Shown here: piece after piece, positions 47,322 through 60,534 of the stretch
Layout: every line of letters starts with the position of its first letter
Position numbering within the stretch: the first letter of the stretch is position 1
Origin: Cryptomeria japonica
Lineage: Eukaryota; Streptophyta; Pinopsida; Cupressales; Cupressaceae
Length of the DNA: 64,000 nt
Assembly (NCBI RefSeq): GCF_030272615.1
Contig: NC_081410.1
Span: 259,937,533-260,001,532, forward strand
Reading direction: 5' to 3'
Notes under the pieces: generated by a model
The model's input: only the letters and a program-made list of their open reading frames with translations
Databases searched by the model: none
Told to the model about the DNA's origin: nothing
Program-made: the position numbers and the translations under genes

Positions 47322-48043
47322 AACTCGTATTACTCTTACAACTGATCTTGCACTTTTCCTTGGTGAAGAGGTAGTACCTCAGTATTCCATTCACCCTATT
47401 ATATTGCTCCTCACCCTATAAAATTGATATTTTACCTTCATTGGGGGCTCTTTGTCATTTGTGGTGATACATTTCAATCCTAATCATATTTGGACTACAA
47501 CATAATAGTCTTCCTTCCTTTCAATTTTATCTCTTTTTCCAAGATCGCCTCTTCCTTTGAGTGGTATTTTTCATAACTTGAGGTCCTTTTTTACATAGAG
47601 TGGTCCTCCATACAAGTACATATATGTCCCTTGGCTGGACTTGTTCTTTGTTTTCATTAGTTCCTCTTCTTATGAATGATCTACCCTTAGTGAATGTCCA
47701 CAATCCTTTTTTTTCCTTGTCCTTCACACTTGGGGGATAGGTATTTTATCACTTCCTTATTTCTATGCATTTACTTTTTCTCTGCTGAGTTTCATCTTTC
47801 ATAACTTGATGTCCTTTCTCAAATTGAATTATCCTTCATGCATGTACATGTGTGTTCCTTGGTTAGAGCCTATTTCTTGCTTGAAATAGTACATATTTTA
47901 TGCATAATCTCTACTTAGAAGGTGTGTAATCCTTCTCTTTGTCCCTATGATTGGGGGTGAGAATTCTATATTCTATCTCTTATCTTGTCTAAGGATCCAC
48001 TTTTCCTTGGTTGAGAAGTATTTGCTTATGATACAATATTGTT
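47322..48043 (+). other. Element C interior, segment 2
   Basis: It resumes at AACTCGTATTACTC after the target copy of B. It is made of diverged repeats: CATAACTTGA(G/T)GTCCTTT with a (C/T)CCTTGG(C/T)T word near 47570-47640 and again 47790-47870, then TTCCTTGGTTGAGAAG at 48004. No convincing gene. It ends in TTGTT, the target copy of the solo LTR. Confidence 0.5.
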
Positions 48044-49616
48044 TGTAGTACCCCTACTCTAATCAGATTTTAAAACCTGGTTTGACCTTGGTTGACTTTT
48101 TAAGTGGTCTTCTTGGATGGTTGATTTACCATGTTGTGATGTTATAGTCAGGTATTATGCTTAATGTGTGTACAAGTAAATGTTGATTTCACACCGATTC
48201 TTATGTATGATTAGTTGTTCTTTTGATTCATGTTATTAACCTTGGGCTAACACTTTCATTGAATATATATGTATGCATGTGTGGTTCATTGTTGTAGGAG
48301 ACTGCAAGTACAGTACCACGTAGGTATGGGGTTTTGTCTCCACCTAGCTTCGTAGGTTTGAGTGTACCCTTTTGATCCAAAGGAAGTGGATTAGGTAGTT
48401 GTAAGACCCTACGTGTTAATCTCATCGTACTCAAGTGAGCGTCGTCCGTCGTCCGTCAGTTTCCCCTTTGGTTGGGTATGCGGGTCGTGTATTTGTTTGG
48501 TTTTCTTGAGTTGCGTGTTGTGCGTTTGGTAAAAATTGATTATTAAATCCTAAGTATTTAATTAGATTAAATGTGTTTTTACGCATTCGTAAATTAAAGG
48601 GACTAAATTAAATAGGACCGCTTTGTGTGATTAATCAATAATTAGATTGCTTAATTCATATTTGTAGCAAGTTTGGTTAAATGGTTATTTTTAAATGATG
48701 AATTAATTAAGTATATGCATTTTGAAAGAAAAGGTTAAATAGAATTGGAAAATTATTATCCATGACCCTCATTGACATTTTGGAAAGAGAAAGGTTAGTT
48801 TTAATTTAATTGAGAAAATCAATTTTGGCAAGAAAAGCAATTTTTGGATATTAAATTGTTTGGAAATGATTTTTTGGTTGAAAATAATTTCAACGTAAAA
48901 AAATGGATTTTTGGTCAAAAATTTCCTTTTAACTTAGGTTTTAAAAAATTATTGGGAGAGTTGTTTTTTGGAATGGAAATTTTTTGGAGCATTCTTGGTT
49001 GGAAGAAATTATTGAGCTTGTACGTTGGGCTCTTCATCAAATCACTTTCAGGATTGCATATGGAGGTAGGATTCTGGTTAATTTCCTTTGTTTTAAAGAA
49101 ATTTATTGATTTGATTTGAAAGAGATCTGTGTATATTTTATTTGAAAAATATTTTAGATTTGTGAATAAGGAAGAATAGTTTTGAGATTTTGAGTTTATT
49201 CCTCCTTGAATTCATTCCCCTTTTTTAAAAATTAGTTTCTGGTTTGCTCAAATTGATTTCTTAATTGAAATTGGTTATGGGTTTTTAAACTGAGAAATTT
49301 GTTTGTGTTTGGTTTAATGGGAGTGGAAACTGTTTGAGATTTGTTGGTAAAATTTTGCCAATTTGGGTATTTGGGGCATACTGGTTATTTTCTAAATCCA
49401 ACTTTGCCTACTCCTTCTATTTCTCTGTGTATTCTGGGTTTATTGTTTGGTTGGGGTGGTTGTTTTCATTATTATTATTTTTTTTAAAATGTATGTAAAT
49501 CATTTTATTTTCTGGAAAATTTCCCAGAAAAGTTTCTCAGAAAAATATCTGAGAGTACTCAGAAAATTTGGGGAAATTGTTTTATGTAGTAAATAATAAA
49601 AATAAAAATAAAATAT

Positions 49617-49835
49617 TTTAATGTTGCGGGGGGGTTGTTTGGGGACCATGACCCTCGACCCATGGTTGGGGAGAGTCGTGGCTTCCCCAAACCATGGGGA
49701 GAGGCCATGGTTGTGAGGCCATGTCGTGGCCTCCATTCAGCCGTGGTTGGGTGGAGACCACGACATGGTCTCCACAACCCCTTCCCTTAGGAAAGGGAGG
49801 CCCACGTGGGTGTCCACGCGGGTCTACTTTCATTT
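49617..49835. other. GC-rich, CCATGG-rich island in the solo LTR
   Basis: About 200 bp of GC-rich sequence in AT-rich surroundings, with repeated ACCATG/CCATGG words and inverted pieces such as CCATGTCGTGG and CCACGACATGG. It could form stems. There is no stable gene. Confidence 0.6.
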
Positions 49836-50005
49836 CTGCAGTTTCTTTTTTTTTAAACAAAAAAAATATAAAATAATAAATAAAGTTTTTAATATTATTT
49901 TGTTTAAAATTTTTAAATAGTATATTTTTTCTAATTATTAATCATTAATTTGTATATAAATTATTAATTGTTAATTAATATATATATATTAATTAATATT
50001 TAATT

Positions 50006-50109
<104 letters not shown>

Positions 50110-50549
50110 AGGGCATAACCTAATTTTGAAAAAGGTTAAATTAGATATTTCAGTTTGAGTAAAATAGAAATGTTTTCTTTTCTTTTGTTATGTTGAAAAG
50201 AGATGGAAATTTCTTATTTATTTTTAAAAATGAATATCAATTTTCGTTAATTAATATATAAATTAAATTCTATTTTTATATGTACCGTATGTACATATAA
50301 TTTTATTAATGAGATTTTGGGTTTTATTTTGTTGTGAAGTAATTATATTTATTTTATGATGTAAATTGAATTATAGTTGAATTAGTAAACCATGGGTGAC
50401 ATGTATCTTAACAAGGTAGACAAATTGTAATCAATTTAGATCAATTAGAAAACTTGATCGATTTGTATTTTTAGCGATATGGAAAAATGATTGGCATTAT
50501 AGATTTATATTAATGCGTGTTTAATTTTCTCTATTTGCATTTGATTTCA

Positions 50550-50735
50550 AAACTGGCAAGTCCTTGATTGTGAGTTTTGGATATTGTCATGTGGTTATTT
50601 TGTAACTAGTTATGTCCTTGATCTTGAGTATCGACTATTTTCATGTGATTGTTTTGTATCTGGTCATGTCCTTAAATGCAAGTGTTGGATGTTGTTATGT
50701 GGTTGACTGTATTTGGTCATGTCTCTAGTCAGAGA
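50550..50735. repeat. Tandem repeat of about 70 bp, three copies
   Basis: GTCATGT(G)...GTCCTTGA/AT...GAGT.TTGGAT units around 50555, 50625 and 50690, differing by substitutions. Part of the solo LTR. Confidence 0.6.
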
Positions 50736-52200
50736 ATCATCAATCAGTACACCTCGTGTGAGGACTAGTTTGGCCAAGTGGGTATTCCTACCCTATTGAA
50801 CTCCGTATTCTAGTCCTTCTGTTTACCTTGGTTTTAGGAGGTCATTTTATTGTGGTTTAGTGTCATATGGGAGAGTGGCTTTCGAGTGGGGGCCACACCC
50901 AAAGTGGTACCAGGGTAACCCATCTAAAGTGTGTCTAAATAAGTGATAACTTTATAGTATATTAGGGAGTTTAGTAGATGAAAACACTAAGTAAGATAGT
51001 TGTGCCTCACGCATGGGATGAGTGTTAGTACAGACTCAGGATGCAGTGAGAAGGCCTGAAATGGCAAACCAACAACCTTGTCTTCACGAAAGGATGTATT
51101 GGGTGCACATGAGACTTGGATGGGGCCGTGGGTTCGAGAGATGTTGCCAAGGTAACCCAATGGATGGGGTGGGGACCTATGGAGACCTGCTAGGGTAACC
51201 ATACCAAGTTATGTGATGACACTCATCCCTTATGTTCACTAGTGTGCAGTTTGTGTTGTCCTTGCTAGGAGCACTGTTGTGGATTCACATCTGATTGTTT
51301 TTCCTTTGAGAGTACTTGATATTCACGTTAGACCATGGGTTTCTTATGATGGGTTGTGAGAACTTAGTCCCACTAGTGCTGTAGTTGTTCTTTTGTATTT
51401 GCTCCATATCATGTTTTAGATGGATCCTTTTTCTTCTTCTTGGATCATTCATGTATCTTTTGGATCGATGTGGTCATATGTATTATTTGTTTATGTACAC
51501 CTTATTGGCCGGATGTAATTGATCTGAACCTTATGTATTCTTCATCCTATTATTTTATTAGAGGGGTCTTCCAGTTGAGTAGACCCAGAGATGTAGCCCA
51601 CTAGGGGTGAACTCCGATATCAATTTGGTGTTATGTGGTGTTTGTGTTCATCTGGTTCCTTTTATTTTGCTTGTATGAATGACATTATGGTTAAAATGTA
51701 TAATGTAGGTTAGATGATATTAATCTTAAATGCATGCATGAAGTTATTAAATGCAATATTATGGATCATGAAGATTGTAGGTTTAGTGAAATGCAAAGTA
51801 TTCATTAGCTTTTAATGCAAATAAAGTATGTATGAAAATTAAAAGTATGACATATGTTTTATTTCAAGGTTGGATGTAATGTATGGTTAAATTGCAATGA
51901 ATGAACTTTTATCTATATTTTTAAAATATCGAATAAATTTAACCATTGTTTAAGTATAATTATGTTATTAAGTTTAATCAACTTAATTGGATTAATTAGC
52001 GTGAGTTGAGTTAGTAATGAACCAAGTAATCATGTTGGGAAACCCTTTAGGTGTTAGTTAAGTCTTCCGTTGTGTAATATAAACTTAATGTTAACTCAAT
52101 GTATCATTATGTTGTTTTAACTTTAAAAATAAATAAATATTTGCACTCTATTCTTGTGTTGTAGTTTTATCCCTTCGGGGTTTCTTGGCGGGGCATTACA

Positions 52201-52285
52201 TTGTTTCTGGTGTGAATTGTTTGTTTGCTCAAGGATTCTCTCTTATGAAAGAGGTGTGTATCCTTTGGTATAACCTCTTCCTCAC
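52201..52285 (+). other. Element C interior, segment 3
   Basis: 85 bp of host sequence between the solo LTR and element E, including GAAAGAGGTGTGTATCC, a motif seen again at 47915-47935 and 59085-59345. It ends in CTCAC, the target copy of E. Confidence 0.55.
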
Positions 52286-53363
52286 TGTTAGGATCTGGAA
52301 GGCAACTGAGAGGGGGGGTGAATCAGTTGTCTATTAATTTCAACCCAATTAAAACTTATTCAACTTGATACTTAATATCGGTAAACCAAACTTAATGTCG
52401 GTTAACATATTAACAGTTAATATCAATACCGGTGAAACTTAATGCATGAAACAGAAAGAGAAACAACTTCCACAACACATAACATAGAGATTTTGATGTG
52501 GAAACCCTGTAAGGGGAAATACCACGGTGGGAAACCTTACTCACAATCAGATGATACTACTGTAGATAGTATGTGTATACAAATGGGATCTGCACATGCC
52601 AAAAGGCCAACTGCCTAAAGCACACTTCTCAAATGGGAGTCGTGATGACTAAAGTAGGATGGTTAAATCCTAGAATAATGTACTACTCAAAATAGCATCT
52701 CCAATGTTGGATTCAGTATCGGTTAAGCTCTAACAAACACCTTCAAACCTTAATCCTTGAACCTTCTCTTATGGTTTGTTCATATGATCTTCAATATTCA
52801 CACATACCATGTTACATTACCATAACCTTACATACCATATCCTATCCTATCTCATATCAAATGAGATCTTACATATATACAAAAACTAAGAGAAAATGTG
52901 TAGGTCAGCTCACTAAGAATATTACAATTAAATCAATTACAAACAAGTCCAGATGAGATGCATCATGTCGGCTCAATACATTTACAATAATGTCCAATCA
53001 ATAAATCATCTCCATATCATGCCATGCTGATCTGGAATAGATAATGCATACTGGTCCATAACCTTGACCAATTTGCCGGTAACAACAAATATGTCAACCT
53101 AATTAGACCATTAACCAAAATACCAAAACCAAGTATCCAAACCATTTATTTGACATAATCAAGTGATCTCCAGATGATAACAAGTCATCCTCAATGCCGG
53201 TGAACAATATAACCTGTCGATGAACAATATACCAGTGACTGTGCATAAGTCATTGAACTTGACGATGAACACAATGTGTCAGTTCAACATAACCAAAGAT
53301 CTCTAGAAGGATAAGTGTTGATATCAATGACAAAACTAATGCAACACATCCATAATACCAGCA
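52286..53363 (-). repeat. 3' LTR of element E (1078 bp)
   Basis: TGTTAGGATCTGG to ATAATACCAGCA. It matches 57934-58989 throughout. Confidence 0.93.
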
Positions 53364-53375
53364 ATATCCCCCTTT
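53364..53375 (-). other. Polypurine tract of element E
   Basis: On the minus strand AAAGGGGGATAT lies directly against the LTR. Two similar words (CTCCCCCTTTGACATC near 53574 and CTACTCCCCC near 53641, plus strand) lie further inside. Confidence 0.8.
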
Positions 53376-53731
53376 GGCATCGATGGAAATACTAGATGGA
53401 AAAACATCTAAGTGCCAAAACAGAATGTCAAAAACCAAAAACCAACAATCTCCAAAATAGATCAATACCAGAAATCAAAATCAAAATACAAAGAGTATAT
53501 ATCTCTCCCCCAATGAATAATGTCTCCAAAGAATAATCTCTCTCCCTAGAATAATGTTTTTCCATAGATCTCTCTCCCCCTTTGACATCAAATGCCAAAG
53601 CAAATAAATACCAGAACATATGACCAATTAGTATAACCAACTACTCCCCCTATGAAGTAGCTCTCCTCCATCAAAGATGGAAAAAGATTTCTCTGTTAGT
53701 TTCTGTCAGTTTGATGCCAATCTTTAATTGT

Positions 53732-55318
53732 CTAATTCTCTACCAATGAGTGTATTACCCCAAGTTGCTCTCTGAGATATTCAAAAGTTTCCTTAGGCAA
53801 AGGCTTCGTAAAGATATTTGCAATCTGTTCTTTAGTATTCACATAAACCAATCTCACTTCTTTTGCTTCAACATTCTCTTTCAGAAAGTTACATTTGATA
53901 GAAACATGTTTAGTCTTAGAATGAAATATCGAATTCTTTGATATATCAATTGTTGCTAAATTATCAAAATAAATGATTATAGGTTCTTTGCATTTTACCT
54001 TTATGTCCTTCAACATTTTCTTAATCCATAATACATGAGTACAGTTAGTTGTTGTTGCAACATATTTTGATTTTGTTGTTGATAATGATGTACAACTCTG
54101 CTTCTTTCTTAACCATGAAATCAATCTGCTACCAAGAAAGAATGCTCCACCAGTGGTGCTCTTTTTATCATCTACATCTCCTACCCAATTTGCATCGGTG
54201 TATGCACATAAATCAAAATTTTCATCTTTAGGGTACCATAAACCAAGATTTGTTGTGCCTTGTAGATATCGGAAAATCCTTTTTACTGCTAATTCATGAT
54301 TTTCTTTAGGATTACTCTGAAATCTTGAAACAATACATATTGCATTCATTATATCAGGTCTTGTTTGTGTCAAATACAGTAAACCTCCAATCATAGATTT
54401 GTATCTTATCCGATTAACAGGAGCTGAATCATCCTTCAATGCCAATTTATCAATTGTAGTCATAGGAGTACCTACCGGTTTAGAGTTTTCCATACCAAAT
54501 TTCTTCAATAATTCCTTCAAGTATTTTGTTTGACCTATGAATATACCTCTATCAGTCTGTGAAATCTACAATCCTAAAAAGAATTTTATCTCCCCAATCA
54601 TAGACATTTCAAATTCTTCCTTTATCTTGTTAGTAAAGTCTTTACACAATACATCTTCTCCTCCAAAAATGATATCATCTACAAAAACTTCAATAACCAA
54701 GATGTCATCATTAGTCACTTTTAAATATAAGTTGTTGTCAACATTACCTTTAGTGTAACCAAGCTTCAAGAGATATTTGTCCAATCTAGCATACCAAGCT
54801 CTAGGAGCTTGCTTCAATCCATATAAAGCTTTTCTTAATCTACAAACCCTATATTTGTTATTTGTCAACAAAAATCCATCAGGTTGTTCAATGTAAACTT
54901 CCTCTACAAGATCTCCATTCAAAAATGCACATTTTACTTCCATTTGATATACTTTATATTTCTTATGAGCTGCAAATTCAAGAAATAATCTAACTACCAC
55001 AATTATAGCTACCGGTGCAAAGGTTTCATTATAATCAATTCCCTCTTTCTGCGAATATCCTTTACACACTAATGTTGCTTTGTTCCCGATTACCTCTCCA
55101 TCTTCATTAAGTTTATTCCTATATACCCTTTTAGTTCCAATTACATTTTTGTCTTTAGGCCTGGGAACTAGTGTCCATGTATTGTTCTTTTCAATTTGTT
55201 CTAATTCATCTTCCATTTCTTTTATCCAATGTTCATCTTGGCAAGCTTCAATAATAGATGCTGGCTCAATTTGAGAAATCACGCATACCTCTTCATTTTC
55301 CAGTCTCCCTCTTGTCAT
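53732..55318 (-). pseudogene. Element E reverse transcriptase and RNase H
   Basis: Reverse transcriptase begins near 55200 (NNTWTLVPRP, then KARLVCKGYSQ-like), with FAPVA, QMEVKCAFLNGDL, LRKALYGLKQAPRAWY and the active-site FVDDIIFGG near 54670. 54520-53732 gives MIGGLLYLTQTRPDI, AYTDANWVGD and FTKPLPKE, the copia RNase H. In copia VKCAFL the usual D of VKTAFL(N/D)G is preserved as N-G. One stop or shift near 54530-54560 parts the two halves. It makes cDNA from element RNA. Confidence 0.9.
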
Positions 55319-55396
55319 AACACCTTGATAGTTATCCCCGATAATCTAATTTTTTGAGTGATTCAGCCTTACATACCTGGGTTTATTGTCATGCTT

Positions 55397-56631
55397 CTAT
55401 TCTTCAGTCACTGTGGAATTCACTGATGATGCCAGTGTGACTGGATCCACATTCTGTACCGGTACACTCTGTATAGGTTTATTTATGATCATCTCAATTG
55501 CCGGTTTGGAATCTATAGACCTTGAATTTCCTCTAAAGTGTTCATCTATCTTCACATTAGCACTCTCAATGATCTTTTGCAATCTTTTATTAAAACATCT
55601 ATATGCCTTTCTCTTAGATGAATAACCAAGAAATATTCCTTCATCACTTCTAGGATCAAATTTACCAACATACTCATCTATCCTAATATAAAATTTGCTT
55701 CCAAATATTTTGAAGTACTTAAGAGTAGGAGTATTACCAAATCATAATTTATAAGGGGTCTACCAGTTTCACCTTTGATGTGAACTCTGTTGAAAGTGTA
55801 AACCGTTGTATTCACTACTTCTCTCCAATACACATGAAGTAGATTTGCTTCCAATATCATGCTTCTAGTTGCTTCCATAATAGTTTTGTTCTTCCTTTCC
55901 ACAGTTTCATTCTACTAAGATTTTTGAGGTGCTGATAGTTGTCTTTTGATTCCATTCACTTCACAAAATGTATTAAATTCCTTTGATGTAAATTCTCTTC
56001 CTTGATCTGATCTCAAACATTTTATTTTCTTACTGGTTTCATTTTCTACCATTGCCTTGAATAATTTGAATTTCCCCAAAGCTTTTGATTTCTCCCTGAG
56101 AAAATTAACATAACACATTCTAGAATAATCATCAATAATTAGCATAAATTATCTATCTCCCTGTAGACTTCTTGTTCTTTCCGAACCACACAAGTGAGTA
56201 TGAATTAAATCAAGAACATTATTGGATTTCTTAGAAATACTCTTAAATGTTGTTCTAACTTGCTTTCTCATTTGACATTCTTTACATACCGGATTATGAG
56301 GTTTCACAATCTTAGGTAAATCCCTTACTGCCTTAGTTGAACTGATCTTTACAATGTAGTCAAAATTCACATGACAAAGTCTCTTATGCCATAACCAACT
56401 TTCATCAATATGTGCAATCAAGCATGTCTTATCATTGTTGTTCAAATGAAAGATATTACCTTTAGTCTGATTACCGGTTGCAATCTCCAATCCATATCTG
56501 TTTCTGATTTTGCATTTACCATTCTTGAACTGTAACTGAAATCCCTTTTCAACTAATTGACCAACACTCAAAATATTATGCTTCAAACCTTCAATATAGT
56601 AAACATTTTTAGTATTGTGCTTACCATCCAA
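55397..56631 (-). pseudogene. Element E integrase
   Basis: 56631-56149 holds the pre-integrase segment (NILSVGQLVEKGF, SWLWHKRLCHVNFDYI) and the second half of the HHCC zinc site (C-KEC). 56145-55915 holds DDYSRMCYVNFLREK and LRSDQGREFTSKEF, core positions of the DDE integrase. 55902 on begins with MERKNKTIMEATRSM, the region with the third acid. Stops and a frameshift near 55650 break it. Confidence 0.85.
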
Positions 56632-56703
56632 GGATATAGTGCCTTTTCCTTTGATTAAACAAGCTTTATCATCACTAAACCTTACTAGACCTCAATTGAA
56701 TTC

Positions 56704-57876
56704 CTAAAAAGACAAGAATTTACTCTTATCACTAGTCATATGATGTGAACATCCGAAATCTATGATCCATTCATCCTTTTCTTCAATTTTAGCTGCCAGG
56801 GCCTTCTCTACTGGTGGAACAATAGGTGCCAGTTGATCTTCTTTTATTGCAACAAAAGCCCATCCATTGTCTACCAGTTCTTCATTAGTAACTCCTTCAT
56901 CAACATAGTAACAAGATTTGTCTCTATTCTTCTTAAATCTGTATCTCTGATATTTAGGGTTAGGTTTGTATGTTCTTTTAGCTTCTTCTCTCAATCTTGC
57001 ATGTCTATCAGGACATCTATATGCCATATGACCAAATTTATTGCAATTAAAACATTTAAATGATGCTTTACCTTCATACTTACTTCCAACTAGACCTTTA
57101 GGCATTTTCCTTGCAAATAGTGCTTCAAGTTCTTCCAATTCTTCATTCTCCCTTCTGATATCTTCAAGTTATTTTGCATAAAGTGCTTTCCAATCAGATT
57201 TGTCAGATGATGATGATGCAGATGATGATGCTCTGAAGGCTAAATCTATCTTAATAGTAGCAACAAGACCAAATTCCTCAAGCTCAAATGTTGAAAGTTT
57301 TACAACCAAGGTATCTCTAGATACTGATGTATTAGGCATTGTTCTCAACTCATTAATAGCAGTTACTTTCATTTTGTATTCCAGTGGCAAAGCTCTTAAA
57401 ACTTTAGAAACAATTTCATCTTCACTTAAGGATCCTCCACAACATTGTATTCCTAAAATAATTTCATTAACTCTTTCTATAAACAAAGAAATTCTTTCAT
57501 CTTCTTCTATTTTCAAATTTTCATACCTGACCCAGAAACATTCCAGTTTCACAATTTTGACAGTGGTATCTCCTTTATTCAATGTCTCCAATTTATCTCA
57601 AATAGCTTTAGCAGTAGATCGGTCTAATAATCCCATGATTTTCTGATCTGGTAATGCGCTCAAAAGTGTTTCTCTTGCTTTGCAATCATTCTCCTGATCC
57701 TTGCCCAATGTAGGTGGATTAGGTCGATTCTATGTAGGACCAACATAGCCATTCTTTGTAACTTCCCATATATCTCTTCCAATGCAATTCAGATGTGTCT
57801 GCAATCTGATCTTCCATATACAATAGTTAGTTCCATCAAGTTTCAGACTATCCTTCCTGAAAATGTTAGTTGCCAT
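56704..57876 (-). pseudogene. gag: Element E gag and protease
   Basis: ATG 57876 opens MATNIFRKDSLKLDGTNY, the usual copia Gag start. The core follows (RISLFIERVNEI, RALPLEYKMKVTAI; 57591-57169), then a zinc knuckle C-FN-C-NKFG-H-MAYR-C (57060-57010) and the protease site WIIDFGCSHHMTSD (56770-56730), where the usual D-S/T-G-A reads D-F-G-C. A basic R/Y-rich linker joins them. In-frame stops lie near 57600 and 57169. Gag forms particles; the protease cleaves the polyprotein. Confidence 0.88.
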
Positions 57877-57919
57877 AAGATCTCCTCAAGCTGTTAGGCT
57901 TCTACAAAAAGAGGACTTA

Positions 57920-57931
57920 GCTCTAATACCA
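57920..57931 (-). other. Met-initiator primer binding site of element E
   Basis: On the minus strand this is TGGTATTAGAGC, one change (C to T) from the standard TGGTATCAGAGC, 2 nt from the LTR end. Confidence 0.88.
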
Positions 57932-57933
57932 AT

Positions 57934-58989
57934 TGTTAGGACCTAGAAGGCAACTAAGAGGGGGGGGGGGTGAATCAGTTGTCTATTAATTTCAACCTAA
58001 TTAAAACTTATTCAAACTTGATACTTAATACCGGTAAACCAAACTTAATGTCGGTTAATAGATTAATAGGTAATATCAATACCAGTGAAATTTAATGCAT
58101 GAAACAGAAACAGAAACAACATCCACAACACATAACACAAAGATTTTGAAGTGGAAACCTTGTAAGGCAAAAAACAATGATCGGAAACCTTACCCACAAT
58201 CAAATGATACTACTGCAGATAGTATTTGTATACAAATGGGGTCTGCACATGCAAAATGGCCAACCGCCTAGAGCACACTGCTCAAATGGGAGTCACAATG
58301 ACTACAATAGGATGGGTAAATCCTAGAATAATGTACTACTCAAAATAACATCTCCAATGTTGGATTCAGTACCGGTTAAGCTTTGACAAACACCTTCAAA
58401 CCTTCCTTGAACCTTCTCTTATGATTTGTTCATATGATCTTGAATATTCACACATACCATGTTACATTACCATAACCTTACATACCATATCCTATCCTAT
58501 CTCATTTCAAATGAGATCTTACATATATACAAAACCTAAGACCAAATGTGTAGGTCGGCTCACTAAGAATATTATAATTAAATTAATTAAAAACAAGTCT
58601 AGATGCAATGCATCATGTCAGCTCAATACATTTACAACAATATCCAATCAATAAATCATCTCCATAACGTGTTGTCCTGATCTGGAATAGATAATGCATA
58701 TCAGTCCATAACCTTGACCAATTTGCCGATAATAACAAATATGTCAACCCGATCAGACCATTAACCAAAATACCAAAACCAAGTATCCAAACCATGTCTT
58801 TGACATAATAAAGTGATCTCTAGATGATAACAAGTCATCCTCAGTGCTGGTGAACAATACTAGTGATTGTGCATAAGTCACTGACCTTGCTGGTGAACAC
58901 TATGTTGGTTCAACATAACCAAAGATCTCCAGAAGAATAAGTGTTGACATCAATGACAAAACTAATGCAGCACATCCATAATACCAACA
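57934..58989 (-). repeat. 5' LTR of element E (1056 bp)
   Basis: TGTTAGGACCTAG to ATAATACCAACA, followed by CTCAC. It has a longer G run than the other LTR. Confidence 0.93.
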
Positions 58990-58994
58990 CTCAC

Positions 58995-60427
58995 TTGATG
59001 ATGAATGTCTATTTTAAATAAATTCCTCACTTGGAGCTAAAAAATGTGTTATCCTTCATCAATAATCTCTTTACCTAGCAATAGGAGGAAGGTGTGAATT
59101 CTTGTTCTCCTTCCTTTCTTTTGGTCAATGAAGTTATTTTTGCTCAATATCTTCTTGTGGAGGTAGATGTTTTTGAGAAAAATCTCTTCCTTCTTCTTCT
59201 TGTGTATCTGTCAAAATGATTCCCTTTACACTTGTTGCAAGATATCTCACAATTATTTCTTCCTTGGCTCATAAGAGTTATGCATCTTTGGCTAGGGTGA
59301 CATGTGCATTGTTGTCTAAGGATATATCCTTAGTGATTAAGGTATGTATTCTTGTTCTTATTTTCCTTAAGGTGTCACCATAGCTCTACACTTCCATATT
59401 AAGGAAGGGGACATACATGCAACCTCCTTATGTACTATATTTAAAATTTCCTTGGAGACAATGCTTTCCTTGGTTATCCTTTTGCACAATTTTATGTGGA
59501 TTTCCTTGCATAATGCCTTGCTTGGTTATCATTTTTCAATTCAAGTGGTGGATTTCCTTGGAGACAATTCTTTCCTTGGTCATCCTTTTATTGTGTATTT
59601 CATTGCATAATGCCTTGCTTGGTTATCATTTTTCAATTCAAGTGGCATATTTCGTTGAAGACAATTCTTTCCTTGGTCATCCTTTTATTGCATATTCCAT
59701 TGCATAATGCCTTGCTTGGTTATCATTTTTCAATTCAAGTTGCCAATTTCTTTGGAGATAATAATTTCCTTGGTCATCCTTTTAAATTGTTTTTGCGGAT
59801 TTCCTTGGATACAATGCTTTCCTTGGTTAACCTTGGGATAGGTTAACTAGCATAACACAGCTTGCTAGAGTACTCGACCTTTCCTTTGCAACACTAATAC
59901 ATTTTCGATATGGGTTGACTAGAATAACACAACTTGCTAGACTATTCAATTCTCCCTTTGCACTGAGCTCTCTTGGGATGAGTGGAAATAGAATAACACT
60001 GCTTTCTAGACTATTCCTACTCTTCCTCCTCTTTCATCAATCACCTAGCATAGCACAACTTGCTAGCTCATGGAATCCATGCTCTCTTTCTCATTCTCTT
60101 TCTCCTCTACGATCCCATGTTATACTTTTTATAGTTGATTGGACCATAGAGTTTTGTCTTATCTTTGATGTGTATTCTTGCTATTTCTATGTTATCACTT
60201 GTGGTCTTCCAATAGAATTTTGAGGGTGATATTAGTTGTTGAGATGTTTTGATTGCTAAGGTCTCTTTGACTGGTTGACTTGGAACCTTTGTACTGACCC
60301 CTTTTATGTGTCTTTACTTTTGTTTGTGTGTGTCCTTGCACATGGCTATATGAGTTAAGACCCTTGGTTTTGGGGCTTGTTCCCTCGAACTTAGTGATGC
60401 CTCATCTCTTTGTAGGATTGCCCAATG

Positions 60428-60479
<52 letters not shown>

Positions 60480-60534
60480 AATTTATTGTGAGTATGTGTG
60501 TAGGCCTCATACTCCCACTAAAGTGTGAGCTAAA
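58995..60534 (+). other. Element C interior, segment 4: diverged tandem repeats
   Basis: 59440-59830 consists of units of about 100-115 bp with TTTCCTTGGTTATCCTTTT and CATAATGCCTTGCTTGGTTATC, about three copies, so the 96-codon plus frame there is repeat-derived. 59840-60080 has four units of CTAG(C/A)ATA(A/G)CAC(A)ACTTGCTAG type. 60431-60476 is a CT microsatellite. A purine-poor end before the LTR at 60535 means the expected PPT is not obvious. Confidence 0.55.
60431..60476. repeat. (CT)23 microsatellite
   Basis: Uninterrupted CT run about 60 bp left of the right LTR of element C. Confidence 0.95.

Larger units (their letters stand above)
52286..58989 (-). mobile_element. Element E: complete Ty1/copia element
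   Basis: LTRs at 52286-53363 and 57934-58989, with a perfect CTCAC duplication (52281-52285, 58990-58994), a PBS and a PPT. The minus-strand order gag, protease, integrase, reverse transcriptase, RNase H is the copia order. The polyprotein lies in one frame to about 55600 and, after a shift, in another to 53732, with a handful of stops, so it is recent but inactive. LTRs are about 90% alike by eye. Its LTR opening (GAGAGGGGGGGTGAATCAGT) and doubled PPT resemble those of element A. Confidence 0.95.

Noticed and set aside
48844-49119. A 91-codon plus-strand frame as a gene
   Set aside because: It lies inside the solo LTR, has low-complexity F/L/K composition and no motif.
59417-59846. Overlapping hydrophobic frames as a membrane protein
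   Set aside because: They translate three diverged copies of a tandem repeat in element C.
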